A stretch of 64,000 nt of DNA from positions 620,001-684,000 of the forward strand of contig NZ_FNEG01000001.1 in NCBI RefSeq assembly GCF_900100075.1. Direction: 5' to 3'. Made by a program: the position numbers and the translations under genes. Positions 34,412-43,522 of this stretch are shown in pieces; position 1 is the stretch's first letter; the number at the start of each line of letters is the position of its first letter. The stretch is from Chryseobacterium jejuense (GTDB taxonomy: Bacteria; Bacteroidota; Bacteroidia; Flavobacteriales; Weeksellaceae). The notes beneath the pieces are model-generated. The model was not told the origin of the DNA, ran no database searches, and saw nothing but the letters and a program-made list of their open reading frames with translations.

Positions 34412-34867
34412 ATGTTAAATGTCGTTCTTGTAGAACCCGAAATCCCAAATAATACAGGGAATATCGGTCGCTTATGTGTGGGAACAGAATGTAAACTGCA
34501 CTTAGTTCATCCCTTCGGATTTATAATTAATGATAAAAATCTGAAACGCTCAGGATTGGATTATTGGGTACATCTTGATGTTACTGAATATACCAATGTT
34601 GAAGAATGGATAAAAAGCATCCCAGACCCGTCACGAGTGTTCTTAATGAGTTCCCATGCAGATAAATCATATCTGGAAAACGATTTTCAAGATGGTGACT
34701 GGTTAGTTTTCGGAAAGGAAAGTGTAGGGCTGAGTCAGGAGGTTTTAGAACAATTTGAAAACCATTTAACCATTCCGATGTCTAAGCTGATCCGAAGCTT
34801 TAATATCGCCAATTCTGTAGCTTTTGTAGTAGGAGAAGCCAAAAGACAGATTGGTTTAAAAGGATAG
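34412..34867 (+). CDS. trmL: tRNA (cytidine/uridine-34-2'-O)-methyltransferase
   Basis: TrmL methylates the wobble ribose of tRNA-Leu species. The 151-residue SPOUT-fold protein shows NVVLVEPEIPNNTGNIGRLC at the N terminus, the knot segments FLMSSHADKSYLEND-like, LVFGKESVGLSQEVLEQF and LTIPMSKLIRSFNIANSVAFVVGEA. These are the standard TrmL/YibK signatures, and the length (about 155 in E. coli) fits. It is a dimeric cytoplasmic enzyme using SAM in the trefoil knot. It is transcribed convergently with rlmH, another SPOUT methyltransferase, with only 33 bases between the two stops. Confidence 0.95.
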   Translation: MLNVVLVEPEIPNNTGNIGRLCVGTECKLHLVHPFGFIINDKNLKRSGLDYWVHLDVTEYTNVEEWIKSIPDPSRVFLMSSHADKSYLENDFQDGDWLVFGKESVGLSQEVLEQFENHLTIPMSKLIRSFNIANSVAFVVGEAKRQIGLKG

Positions 34868-34900
34868 ACTGCTATTTACAGTTAAACAAATAAGTGACTT

Positions 34901-35374
34901 TTAATCATTATGATAAGGCTTTCCCTGAAGAATCTGATCTGCACGGTAAAGCTGTTCCACAATAAAAAGGCGGATCATCTGATGAGTAAAAGTCATTTTA
35001 GATAACGACATTTTTTCATTGGCCCTGTTATACATATCTTCTGAAAAACCGTAAGCACCGCCAATAAGGATATGTACTTTTTTTACCGAAGAATTCATCC
35101 ATGTATCGATTTTCTGAGAAAATTCACGGCTGGTAAACTGTTTCCCTTTTTCGTCAAGAATAACAACCAGATCGTTTTTGTCAATATGATTAAGAAAAAG
35201 CTTGGCTTCCTCTTTTTTAAGAAGATCCGATGATAGGTTTTTGGCATTTTTAACATCAGGAATCTCAGTAATTTCAAAATTCCAGTGCTTGGGAAGGCGG
35301 TTAAGGTAATAATTAATCAAAGATGTAATTTCCTTATCATCTGTTTTGCCGATACAAAGTAAGCTGATTCGCAT
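34901..35374 (-). CDS. rlmH: 23S rRNA (pseudouridine-1915-N3)-methyltransferase RlmH
   Basis: RlmH methylates pseudouridine 1915 in helix 69 of 23S rRNA on assembled 70S ribosomes. The 157-residue SPOUT protein has the typical start MRISLLCIGKTDDKEI and the knot region DLVVILDEKGKQFTSREFSQ, then HILIGGAYGFSEDMYNRANEKMSLSKMTFTHQMIRLFIVEQLYRADQILQGKPYHND, in which GGAYG and the C-terminal PYHND are the most conserved parts. It is normal in length (155-159). No other gene shares its transcript. Confidence 0.96.
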   Translation of the reverse strand: MRISLLCIGKTDDKEITSLINYYLNRLPKHWNFEITEIPDVKNAKNLSSDLLKKEEAKLFLNHIDKNDLVVILDEKGKQFTSREFSQKIDTWMNSSVKKVHILIGGAYGFSEDMYNRANEKMSLSKMTFTHQMIRLFIVEQLYRADQILQGKPYHND

Positions 35375-35470
35375 TAGTAAAAAGTTTCAGGCGGCAAAGA
35401 TAGTGATTTTTACTGGTTAGGATTGGCTCATAAATATCTCAAATCCCTATCTAAAGACTATAGATTTTCT

Positions 35471-35716
35471 TTAATCAATCAAATTACCCTTGTATTTATT
35501 TTTGTAATCAATAGGAGTTAGGCAGGTTACTCGTTTGAATAGAGTTCTAAATGTTTTCAGGTTACTGTAGCCAATGTTATAAGTAATATCAGCAATATTA
35601 GATTCTCCGGTTTCCAATGCTTTTTTGGCTGCTTCTACCTTTACCTTCTGAATGTATTCTATAGGATTCAGTGTGGTGGCATTTTTAAATGTTCGGAACA
35701 AACGAAGTTTGTTCAT
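35471..35716 (-). pseudogene. 3' remnant of a GlxA/AraC-family regulator gene
   Basis: The frame encodes only the last about 81 residues of an AraC-type DNA-binding domain. FRTFKNATTLNPIEYIQKVKVE-like and DITYNIGYSNLKTFRTLFKRVTCLTPIDY segments match the second and third parts of the double HTH of GlxA-like regulators (usually about 320 aa). The frame stays open 17 codons upstream of the ATG, to a stop at 35765-35767, with decaying similarity. The sensor (DJ-1/PfpI-like) domain and first helix-turn-helix half are absent in the next 300 bases. I call it a pseudogene produced by 5' deletion; a short functional protein is unlikely. Confidence 0.7.
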
Positions 35717-36054
35717 ATTAATCCGACCGTCAATCTGGTTTATGGGAAATATCGATATTTTTGTTTAAAAGGATTTAGACCATCATTTGCGGTAGTTTAA
35801 TGTATAGCGGTCTGAACACATTTTTAATTATTTTAATAGTCTGCCGTAATTTAAAAAAGGGTCATAACGATAAGAGGGAAATGGTCAGGATTTTTATGAT
35901 GAAAGTCAATAAGTCTTCATTCTATATAATTCACATGAAGGAGCAGGAGAGGGAAAATGTTTATATTTGTAAGAGATAGAGAAAATATCTATAAAAACTC
36001 ATCATTTGGGTTTGGTATTTGATCTTTTGACTAATCACGAAATTGCAGCATTAG
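35717..36054. other. 338-base intergenic region without a recognised gene
   Basis: AT-rich sequence between the AraC remnant and the yihY-like gene. It holds no convincing ORF. A -7-like TATATTTG at 35962-35969, about 90 bases before the yihY start, could be its promoter; no -33 box was found. The left half presumably held the 5' portion of the lost AraC gene but is no longer recognisable. Confidence 0.5.
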
Positions 36055-37068
36055 ATGAGTGTAAAAGTTCCCAGATTTATCCTGAAGGTTCAGGAGTTTT
36101 TTGATAACATCCATATTCCTGTTTTAGGAATATCGCTTTGGCAGATGTTTCAGATTTATATATCGGGGATTTTTAAAGGAAAGATAGGACGAAAAGCCGC
36201 TGCTATTTCCTGGAGTTTTACCATAAGTTTATTTCCATTTATACTCTTTTTGCTTTCGGTCTTGCCTTATATGCCGCATTATGATAAACTTCAGTTCTAT
36301 ATTTTTGATGTTCTGATGCATAATGTTTTCCCATCTAATATGGAAGGCGACGTGAGAGGCTATATTGAAACCAATATCATTCCCAATATGAAAGGGATCA
36401 GTAATCTTACCATCGTACTGGCACTCATTTTTGCAACGAATGGAACTTTCTCCCTGATTAACGGATTTAATGAGAATACAGAAGAAAAACTCAGCGATGT
36501 AAAAGAGTTTATCCTTTCATTCTTTATTACGATAGGCTTTATTACCATTGTATTTTTAGCCCTTTTCGGAGTCTATTATGTAGAAGTTGTCATGAAGCTT
36601 TTTACACCTGCTTATGACGTAAGCTGGCTGGTAGATAATCTTTCCAGTATCATCGGGTTTGTCTCGTTTCCGCTGTTTTATTTTATTCTTTTAACCTTAT
36701 TCTACTGGTTGGGAACAGTGAAAATTACAAGATTCAGACAGGCGGTTCCGGGAGCAATTCTTACCACCGTATTATTTGTGCTTACTACCTATATTTTTGC
36801 GATTTATGTGAAAGATATTGCCCGCTACAACGTGCTTTACGGATCTATTGGAAGTATGATCCTGCTGATGGTTTGGGTGAATGTAAATGTTTATCTTTTA
36901 CTTTTTGGGAATGAGCTGAATATGGCGATCAGAAAGCTGAGAATAGAGAAGTTGTTGTCTGATGAAATTCAGAAGGAAACAGTTCACTATCATACTCTGA
37001 TCACAGAGCCGGATTTTGACAGTGATGAACAACATCGTAGAAAGCTGGAAGACCAGAAGAAGAATTAA
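36055..37068 (+). CDS. YihY/BrkB-family inner-membrane protein
   Basis: The 337-residue protein has six predicted helices and the UPF0761 (YihY/BrkB) plan: GRKAAAISWSFTISLFPFILFLLSVLPY in the first hydrophobic region, a second domain with FATNGTFSLINGFNENTEE, and the typical C-terminal part NVLYGSIGSMILLMVWVNVNVYLLLFGNELN. The molecular function of this family is unsettled, although it was once wrongly called RNase BN. Its C-terminal tail is charged and cytoplasmic. The last four bases overlap the stop of nhaA on the opposite strand, so the genes are convergent and must share a termination region. Confidence 0.9.
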   Translation: MSVKVPRFILKVQEFFDNIHIPVLGISLWQMFQIYISGIFKGKIGRKAAAISWSFTISLFPFILFLLSVLPYMPHYDKLQFYIFDVLMHNVFPSNMEGDVRGYIETNIIPNMKGISNLTIVLALIFATNGTFSLINGFNENTEEKLSDVKEFILSFFITIGFITIVFLALFGVYYVEVVMKLFTPAYDVSWLVDNLSSIIGFVSFPLFYFILLTLFYWLGTVKITRFRQAVPGAILTTVLFVLTTYIFAIYVKDIARYNVLYGSIGSMILLMVWVNVNVYLLLFGNELNMAIRKLRIEKLLSDEIQKETVHYHTLITEPDFDSDEQHRRKLEDQKKN

Positions 37069-38243
37069 TCTTCCTCCGGTTCCATATTTCCTTTAGAACT
37101 TAGACTTAAGATCGTAAATCCTAGAATGGCTGCAATAAAAGACGCAATCAGAATCGCAAATTTAGCTTCATCCTGAATGACAATTTCTCCTTTAAATGAT
37201 AATAAGGCAATAAAAATGGACATCGTAAATCCGATTCCGGCCAAAAGACCCACCCCAATCATCTGAGTCCAGTTACTGTTTTGAGGTAAAGAACTAAGTT
37301 TTAATTTGATAGCGATTAAAGAGAATAAATTAATCCCAATCAGCTTCCCAAGAATCAATCCGCAGATAATTCCTAATCCTAATGTACTTGTAACACCTGC
37401 TACCATTTCACTTGAAAAAGTAATATTGGTATTGGTTAAAGCAAAAATAGGCATGATTAAAAAGCTTACCGGAATATGAAGCTGGTGTTCCAGTTTTTCC
37501 AATGGTGAAATTTCTACATTAGAAGCATTGGTAGGAATTGAAAACGCCAGTAAAACTCCTGCTATAGTTGCGTGAATTCCGGAATGATGCAGGAAATACC
37601 ATAAAAACAATCCCGGAATAAGATAAAATATAGTTTTGGTTACTTTTAAAAAGTTCAAGATAAATAACAAGGCTGTTACTGCAAAAGAGAGTAGAAGATA
37701 AATCCAATGGATTTGGTCTGTATAAAAAATAGCAATCACGAGAATAGCTCCTAAATCATCTACAATAGCTAATGCAGCTAAGAAAATCTTAATCGAATTA
37801 GGTATTTTTTTTCCCAGCATCGAAATAATCGCCAAAGAAAAAGCAATATCAGTAGCCATCGGAATTCCCCAGCCATTGCCGTATTCCGTTCCGGCATTGA
37901 AAATGCTGTAAATAACTGCAGGTACCAGCATTCCGCCTACTGCAGCAAAAATAGGTAATGAAGCATTCTTGAAAGAAGAAAGTTCGCCTTCTACAAGCTC
38001 CCTTTTAATTTCCAGTCCTACCAAAAGGAAGAACACGGCCATCAAGCCATCGTTAATCCAGATGCTGACAGGATAGTTCAGATCAAACAAATAAGTTCCT
38101 ACTTCCTTGTCTAAAAAGTTCTGAAAACTTCCGGCAATAGAAGAGTTCGCAATAAGTAACGAAATAAGCACACAGAAAATAAGAATGATTCCTGAGGCTT
38201 GACTGTTGTTAAAAAATTTTTTAAAATAAAGTGATAAATTCAT
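37065..38243 (-). CDS. nhaA: Na+/H+ antiporter NhaA
   Basis: NhaA exchanges 2 H+ for 1 Na+ at alkaline pH and regulates sodium and pH. The 392-residue protein has about twelve helices. The paired transport aspartates lie in AALAIVDDLGAI, and the upstream AWGIPMATDIAFSLA-like segment (GWGIPMATDIAFSLAIIS) is the TATDIAFA signature. LVGLEIKRELVEGEL near the N terminus is the other hallmark. Length agrees with E. coli (388). The gene starts only two bases downstream of the rel/spoT stop, so it is co-transcribed with the stringent-response enzyme, a link that may combine salt stress and growth control. Its 3' end overlaps the opposite-strand gene by four bases. Confidence 0.95.
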   Translation of the reverse strand: MNLSLYFKKFFNNSQASGIILIFCVLISLLIANSSIAGSFQNFLDKEVGTYLFDLNYPVSIWINDGLMAVFFLLVGLEIKRELVEGELSSFKNASLPIFAAVGGMLVPAVIYSIFNAGTEYGNGWGIPMATDIAFSLAIISMLGKKIPNSIKIFLAALAIVDDLGAILVIAIFYTDQIHWIYLLLSFAVTALLFILNFLKVTKTIFYLIPGLFLWYFLHHSGIHATIAGVLLAFSIPTNASNVEISPLEKLEHQLHIPVSFLIMPIFALTNTNITFSSEMVAGVTSTLGLGIICGLILGKLIGINLFSLIAIKLKLSSLPQNSNWTQMIGVGLLAGIGFTMSIFIALLSFKGEIVIQDEAKFAILIASFIAAILGFTILSLSSKGNMEPEED

Positions 38244-38245
38244 GT

Positions 38246-40456
38246 TTAAGATTGTAGTCGTCTCACTCTCGAGACTCCATTAATATTCTTGAGCTTCTTG
38301 AAGGTTTCCTCCAATTGCCCCTTATTCTTGACTTCAAGATTGATGTTTCCGGTGAAGACTCCGTTGTTGGATTCAATAGACAGGCTCTTCATATCCATTC
38401 CCATACTTCCACTGATGACCGTAGTAATATCGTTAATCATTCCCATTCTGTCAAGGCCTTCAATCTCTATTTTTACTCTGTTCTTGAAGCTTTCTTCATT
38501 CACCCATTTGGCTGGAATGACACGATAATCATATTGTGCTCTAAGGTTGATGGCATTCGGACAGTTGTCGCTGTGTACTTTAATTCCATCGGAAATGGTA
38601 ATGAACCCGAAGATTTTGTCTCCCGGAATTACTGTACAGCATTTTGCATAGCTATAATTCAGCTTTTCCTCATCTTTTCCAAAGACGATCATGTCGAGGT
38701 TTTGCTCTTTCGGCTCCTCATAATGAGTATTTTTGGATGGAGATTTCCTGAATCGGGAAAGTAAGTTGTTGAATACGTTTTTACTTTCAATATATTTTCT
38801 TAAACTACTGGCATCCAGTTCGTTGGTTTGGAATTTAAGAAATAGTTCCTGTGATGATTTTAAATTAAAGAACTTTTGTAATTTATTAATTTCTTCATCA
38901 TTAAAGTTGATTTTCGCATGACGAAGTTTTCTCTGTAAGGTTTCTTTTCCTTCCTCCACCAGCTGGTTTTTCTGAGAATTCAGGTAACTTTTAATCTTGG
39001 ATTTGGCCTTAGATGTTACTACAAATTCCAGCCAGTCCGATTTAGGTTTCTGATTCTGAGAAGAAAGAATATCTACTTGATCTCCATTTTGAAGAACATA
39101 GGAAATAGGCACCAGCTTTCCGTTAATTTTAGCTCCCAAACACTTCATCCCAAGGTCGGAGTGAACTGAAAATGCAAAATCCAGTGCTGTAGCATTGGTA
39201 GGTAAAATCTTGATTTCTCCTTTTGGAGTAAATACAAATACTTCTTTTGAATAAAGATTCAGTTTGATATTATCCAGAAGCTCGGAAGTAGAAAGGTTTT
39301 GCTGTTGTTCAAGCACTTCACGGATCTCTGTAACCCATTTTTCAAAATTACGGTCATCTGAACTTTGTTTATAGCCTTCTTTGTATTTGTAATGCGCTGC
39401 AACCCCTTTTTCAGCAATTTCATCCATACGTTCGGAACGAATCTGTACTTCAATCCACTTTCTATCAGGGCCTAAAACTGTCAGGTGTAAACTTTCATAT
39501 CCTGTAGAGCGGGGCTGAGTGATCCAGTCACGCATTCTTGACGGATTACTGTGATAAACATCCGTTACGATAGAGTAGATCTTCCATGCCAGGAATTTTT
39601 CGTTTTTAGCATCCGATTTATAAATAATTCTGATGGCATAGTTATCAAAAACTTCTTCAAAGGAAACTCCCTGCTTCAGCATTTTTCTGTAAATAGAAGA
39701 AATAGCCTTTGCACGGCCTTTGATTTTAAAATTTAAACCTTCTTCATGAAGTCTTTCAGAAGCTTCTTTTTTAAATTCTTCAATATACCTTTCACGGCTT
39801 TCTTTGGCCAATTCCAATTTCTCCGTGATTTCATTGTATACTTCCGGATTATTGTATTTTAAAGAAAGGTCTTCCAGCTCGGATTTGATATTGTACAATC
39901 CAAGACGGTGGGCCATCGGAGCATAGATATAAACCGTTTCTGAAGCAATTTTTTTCTGCTTGTCCGGAGCCATGCTTTCCAAGGTCCTCATATTGTGAAG
40001 ACGGTCCGCAATTTTAATCAGAATAACCCTGAAATCTTCAGACAGTGTCAGCAGCAATTTTCTGTAGTTTTCCGACTGTACAGAGATGTTCTGGTGGTTC
40101 ATGATGGATATTTTTGTTAATCCATTCACGATACTGGCTATTTTTTCACCAAAGATCTTTTTCAGATCCTCATAGGTGTAGTCAGAGTCCTCAATCACAT
40201 CATGCAGCAATGCACAGGCAATAGAAGTTGCCCCCAAACCAATTTCCGTCGCTACAATTTTGGCTACAGCGATAGGGTGGTAGATGTAAGGCTCCCCGGA
40301 TTTTCTCCTTTGGTCTTTGTGAGCATCCAATGCAATATCGAATGCTTTCCGGATAAGTTTGTTGTTTTCCTCATCCAGAGTCCTGTATGTATTAGAAATC
40401 AGATCCTTATACCTTGCAAGAATCTCTTTGTTCTCTTGTTCTAAATCGTAACTCAT
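38246..40456 (-). CDS. Bifunctional (p)ppGpp synthetase/hydrolase (Rel/SpoT)
   Basis: This single RSH enzyme makes and destroys the alarmone (p)ppGpp. Domains in order are the HD hydrolase (about 25-200; HPIAVAKIVATE, ALLHDVIEDSDY, KIADRLHNMRTLES), the synthetase (about 235-370; SIYRKMLKQG, DWITQPRSTGYESLHLTV, AEKGVAAHYKYKEGY), TGS (about 395-460; VFTPKGEIKILPTNATALDFAFSVH), a zinc-finger or helical region and a C-terminal ACT domain (IEIEGLDRMGMINDITTVISGS). The RMRDWI segment resembles the RxKD loop of bifunctional enzymes, not the ExDD of RelA, and the HD residues are intact, so both activities are expected. Length 736 is typical. It is the first gene of a pair with nhaA. Confidence 0.95.
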   Translation of the reverse strand: MSYDLEQENKEILARYKDLISNTYRTLDEENNKLIRKAFDIALDAHKDQRRKSGEPYIYHPIAVAKIVATEIGLGATSIACALLHDVIEDSDYTYEDLKKIFGEKIASIVNGLTKISIMNHQNISVQSENYRKLLLTLSEDFRVILIKIADRLHNMRTLESMAPDKQKKIASETVYIYAPMAHRLGLYNIKSELEDLSLKYNNPEVYNEITEKLELAKESRERYIEEFKKEASERLHEEGLNFKIKGRAKAISSIYRKMLKQGVSFEEVFDNYAIRIIYKSDAKNEKFLAWKIYSIVTDVYHSNPSRMRDWITQPRSTGYESLHLTVLGPDRKWIEVQIRSERMDEIAEKGVAAHYKYKEGYKQSSDDRNFEKWVTEIREVLEQQQNLSTSELLDNIKLNLYSKEVFVFTPKGEIKILPTNATALDFAFSVHSDLGMKCLGAKINGKLVPISYVLQNGDQVDILSSQNQKPKSDWLEFVVTSKAKSKIKSYLNSQKNQLVEEGKETLQRKLRHAKINFNDEEINKLQKFFNLKSSQELFLKFQTNELDASSLRKYIESKNVFNNLLSRFRKSPSKNTHYEEPKEQNLDMIVFGKDEEKLNYSYAKCCTVIPGDKIFGFITISDGIKVHSDNCPNAINLRAQYDYRVIPAKWVNEESFKNRVKIEIEGLDRMGMINDITTVISGSMGMDMKSLSIESNNGVFTGNINLEVKNKGQLEETFKKLKNINGVSRVRRLQS

Positions 40457-40513
40457 TTGTGCAGATGCCTATATTTAGACGAAAATACGAAAATTTTTAC
40501 TTTTTTCAAACAT

Positions 40514-40541
40514 AAAAAATCCGTAGCACGCACTACGGATT
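40514..40541 (-). terminator. Terminator of the small stress-like gene
   Basis: AATCCGTAG and CTACGGATT pair perfectly around a six-base loop; on the minus strand a T run follows directly. It lies between the 121-aa gene and rel/spoT. Confidence 0.85.
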
Positions 40542-40565
40542 CCCGGTTATTTAGTTTTATGTTGA

Positions 40566-40931
40566 TTAGAATTTCACCTCTGAATTCATGCCGTCGCTTG
40601 CGGTCTTAATTTTAATATCAGGACTGTTGTGAATCTCTGCCCTGTTTCTGGCATCAATGTACTTTTTAATCGTATCATAATTGGCCTGATCGATGCTCAT
40701 ATTTTCGAATAAATAAGTTTTTATAACTGCATTTTGTGAAAAAATGCTCCGGACACTATCCACCTGGTCATTATCCTTTACCGCCACACTTGCCAGGTAT
40801 TGGGCGTTACTTGCTTCACTGTTAAGGTATACAATGTAATCAGAACTAGGGATTCCCGAATTTTCTAGATCACTCTCAAGCTTTTTGTAATCGCTATGGT
40901 GCTCAAATAGCCCAGCTAATATATTTGACAT
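40566..40931 (-). CDS. Small cytoplasmic protein, possibly general-stress 17M-like
   Basis: The 121-residue protein has no signal peptide and no membrane helix. Its first 75 residues (ILAGLFEHHSDYKKLESDLENSGIPSSDYIVYL) have the alternating pattern of the ferredoxin-like domain in general-stress-protein 17M relatives, which begin with a short beta strand and then a helix of the type DAEKAVEELKEAGF. The C-terminal 45 residues are polar and end KIKTASDGMNSEVKF. Its role is unknown. It has its own terminator and lies upstream of an extended AT-rich region, so it is a single-gene unit. Similarity is weak and only suggestive. Confidence 0.7.
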   Translation of the reverse strand: MSNILAGLFEHHSDYKKLESDLENSGIPSSDYIVYLNSEASNAQYLASVAVKDNDQVDSVRSIFSQNAVIKTYLFENMSIDQANYDTIKKYIDARNRAEIHNSPDIKIKTASDGMNSEVKF

Positions 40932-41206
40932 AATTAATGGGTTTTAAAGTTGTTATTAAAGATAATAATAATTTTCTTATTTATTTGATATAAAGTCAAT
41001 AAAATTTATCTATTAATATTTTATCTATAATATAATGTTAAAATGTTTAAAAATATCTATTGAACATGTGTTTAAATTTATAGATTTACTAATTTTTTTT
41101 TAAATTCTCAAAAACAATTAAAACTCATCAATCCCTCTGATAAAAGTAGTTGCCAAATTTTCTTGTTATTTAACTCTAATTTTTTTGATTTTGATTAATG
41201 TATTGC

Positions 41207-41235
41207 CCACGCAGATTTAGCAGATCACGCAGATT
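41207..41235. repeat. Single arm of a CGCAGATT repeat
   Basis: CCACGCAGATTTAGCAGAT followed by CACGCAGATT resembles the arms of the inverted repeat at 41402-41512, without a second arm nearby. Confidence 0.55.
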
Positions 41236-41265
41236 AAATAATGGGTAGATTATATTTTGTCTTCT

Positions 41266-41302
41266 GTCATTCTGAATGGAGCAAAGCGGAGTGAAAAATC
41301 TC
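41266..41302. repeat. TCATTCTGA-type intergenic repeat (single copy)
   Basis: GTCATTCTGAATGGAGCAAA, then GCGGAGTGAAAAATCTC, matches the arms of the inverted repeat at 57360-57435 in the arg operon (GTCATTCTGA at one end and AATCTC at the other). Confidence 0.65.
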
Positions 41303-41344
41303 TTAGATTCTTCAATATCATTGATTTGAACTTGTGAATATTCT

Positions 41345-41396
41345 TAAACGCAAAGGTTTTAAAATAAAGCAGTGGAAATATATTTCTTTGCGTTTA
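41345..41396. repeat. Inverted repeat with TAAACGCAAAG arms
   Basis: TAAACGCAAAG (41345-41355) and CTTTGCGTTTA (41386-41396) pair perfectly around a 30-base AT-rich loop. Confidence 0.6.
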
Positions 41397-41401
41397 TTTT
41401 C

Positions 41402-41512
41402 ATCTCGCGGATTTTGCAGATGAAGCAGATTTAATAACTAACTTGTGTTCACTATAATCTATTTCGTTGGTTACAGCACAATCATCTGCGTAATTTGCGA
41501 AATCTGCGAGAT
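41402..41512. repeat. Long imperfect inverted repeat of the CGCAGAT family
   Basis: Two 29-base arms (41402-41430, 41484-41512) begin and end with ATCTCGC/GCGAGAT and AGCAGAT/ATCTGCG, differing at a few positions. The loop is 53 bases. Confidence 0.65.
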
Positions 41513-41550
41513 ATTATTTTAAGGATGCAAGAGAATTCAAAATCCTTACA

Positions 41551-41591
41551 TAAAAAAAGAAGAGATCATTTCCAAGCGAAAATGATCTCTT
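41551..41591 (-). terminator. Terminator after acs
   Basis: AAGAGATCATTT and AAATGATCTCTT form a perfect 12-base stem with an 8-base loop; a run of A at 41552-41558 gives the T tract on the minus strand. Confidence 0.85.
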
Positions 41592-41614
41592 TATCTTACA
41601 ATTTGAAATTAAAT

Positions 41615-43522
41615 TTAAATTCTTTCGTTTTTAATTTCCTCTACAATTTCCGGGTTCAGTAAGGTGCTGATGTCTCCGAAGTTGCTAAAGTCTCCTTCTG
41701 CAATTTTTCTAAGGATTCTACGCATAATCTTACCGGAGCGTGTTTTCGGAAGCCCTGAAACGAACTGTATCTTATCCAGTTTGGCAATAGGTCCGATCTG
41801 ATCTGAGATCAATTGGTTAATTTCCTTTTTAAGATTCTCCTTATCACGGCCTTCTCCGCTTTCTTTAAGCATCACATAACCATACAAAGCGTTCCCCTTA
41901 ATATCGTGAGGATAGCCTACAATAGCAGATTCTGCAACGGCAGGGTGTTGGTTGATGCTATCTTCAATAGGAGCGGTTCCCAGATTATGTCCGGAAACGA
42001 TGATCACATCATCTACGCGTCCTGTAATTCTATAATAACCTACTTCATCTCTCAAAGCGCCATCTCCTGTGAAATATTTTCCGGGAAAAGCGGTAAAGTA
42101 GGTTTCCTTATATCTTTGATGGTCGCCCCAGATTGTTCTTGCGATTCCCGGCCATGGAAAACGGATGCATAAGTTTCCGGTTACCTGATTTCCTGTAATT
42201 TCATTACGCTTATCATCCATCAAAACAGGCTGTATTCCTGGTAGAGGAAGAGTTGCATAAGTAGGTTTGGTAGGCGTAACGAAAGGAAGTGGCGAAATCA
42301 TAATTCCTCCTGTTTCTGTTTGCCACCAGGTATCAACAATAGGACATTTTTTCTTTCCAACATGATCGTTAAACCAGTGCCATGCTTCATCATTGATAGG
42401 TTCTCCCACAGATCCAATCACTTTCAAAGAGCTCAAATCATGCTTATCTACCCATTCTGCACTTTCTTTAGCTAAAGAACGAATAGCGGTAGGAGCAGTG
42501 TAGAACTGAGTGATCTTATGTTTTTCAATCACTTCCCAGAAACGATCCGGTTCAGGATATGTTGGAACTCCTTCGAAAATAACTGTAGTGGCTCCATTCA
42601 ATAAAGGGCCGTAAAGAATGTAGGAGTGGCCGGTAATCCAGCCAATATCTGCTGTACACCAATAAATATCATTTTCCTTATAATTAAATACATTTTTGAA
42701 AGTATAGGCAGTGTAAACCATGTATCCGGCGCAAGTATGAAGCATTCCCTTTGGTTTTCCTGTAGAACCTGAAGTATAAAGGATGAAAAGCGGATCTTCA
42801 GAATCCATAATAACGGTGACGAAATCCGCGGAAGCTTTTTCATAGAGGTCAGTTAGCCAGTGATCTCTTCCTTCTTTCATTTTGATTTCGTTGTGAGTTC
42901 TTTTAACAACCAAAACCTTTTCAACGGTTGGAGTCTTTTCCAGGGCTTCATCAACAATGCTTTTAAGGTCCAGAACTTTATTTCCTCTGTAACTTCCATC
43001 TGATGTAATCACCATTTTGGCTTCACAGTCATTCACTCTTGAAGATACGGCAGAAGCTGAGAAACCTGCAAAAATAACAGAATGAACGGCTCCAAGTTTA
43101 GCACATGCCAGCATGGTAATAGCAAGTTCCGGGATCATGGGAAGATAAATGCAGACTCTGTCTCCTTTTTCAATCCCCATATCTCTTAAAACGTTGGCTG
43201 TTTTATTGACACGGGTGTATAGTTCGTTGTAGGAAATATGCTGAGCTTCCTCCTTCGGATCGTTCGGTTCCCAGATAATGGCTGTTTTATCTCCTCTTAT
43301 AGCTAGATGTCTGTCTAGGCAGTTTTTGGTAATATTAAGTTTGGCATTTTTGAACCATTCGATTTTAGCTTCATTCATATCGTACTTAACAACCTTGCTC
43401 CATCTCTGATACCAAACAAAATTTTGATCGGCTACCTTGTCCCAGAATTTCTTCGGATTTTTGATAGACTTTTTATAATCTTCAAAATATTGTGGTAAAT
43501 CTTCTATTAAGTAATTTCTCAT
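41615..43522 (-). CDS. acs: Acetyl-CoA synthetase
   Basis: Acs activates acetate in two steps (acetyl-AMP, then acetyl-CoA). The 635-residue protein has the AMP-binding P-loop YTSGSTGKPKGMLHT, the substrate-pocket segment WWQTETGG, the hinge and ATP motifs GRVDDVIIVSGHNLGTAPIEDS and the C-terminal lysine region PKTRSGKIMRR, where acetylation of Lys switches the enzyme off in other bacteria. The N-terminal part FWDKVADQNFVWYQRWSKV is the Acs family entry. It is the last gene of the carboxylate-utilisation locus, 111 bases after prpE. Acetate-specific residues are plausible but the exact chain-length preference is not read from sequence. Confidence 0.95.
   Translation of the reverse strand: MRNYLIEDLPQYFEDYKKSIKNPKKFWDKVADQNFVWYQRWSKVVKYDMNEAKIEWFKNAKLNITKNCLDRHLAIRGDKTAIIWEPNDPKEEAQHISYNELYTRVNKTANVLRDMGIEKGDRVCIYLPMIPELAITMLACAKLGAVHSVIFAGFSASAVSSRVNDCEAKMVITSDGSYRGNKVLDLKSIVDEALEKTPTVEKVLVVKRTHNEIKMKEGRDHWLTDLYEKASADFVTVIMDSEDPLFILYTSGSTGKPKGMLHTCAGYMVYTAYTFKNVFNYKENDIYWCTADIGWITGHSYILYGPLLNGATTVIFEGVPTYPEPDRFWEVIEKHKITQFYTAPTAIRSLAKESAEWVDKHDLSSLKVIGSVGEPINDEAWHWFNDHVGKKKCPIVDTWWQTETGGIMISPLPFVTPTKPTYATLPLPGIQPVLMDDKRNEITGNQVTGNLCIRFPWPGIARTIWGDHQRYKETYFTAFPGKYFTGDGALRDEVGYYRITGRVDDVIIVSGHNLGTAPIEDSINQHPAVAESAIVGYPHDIKGNALYGYVMLKESGEGRDKENLKKEINQLISDQIGPIAKLDKIQFVSGLPKTRSGKIMRRILRKIAEGDFSNFGDISTLLNPEIVEEIKNERI

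Larger units (their letters stand above)
40932..41614. other. 683-base gene-free region holding several repeat families
   Basis: No gene is supported. The first about 270 bases are very AT-rich and may include the promoter of the 121-aa gene. From 41207 on there are a CGCAGAT-type repeat arm, a TCATTCTGA-type repeat, a hairpin of AAACGCAAAG, a long CGCAGAT inverted repeat and finally the acs terminator, each listed separately. Confidence 0.7.

Noticed and set aside
40932..41614. CRISPR array in the repeat-rich gap
   Set aside because: The repeats belong to different families with unequal spacing and form palindromes; there are no regular spacers and no cas genes.
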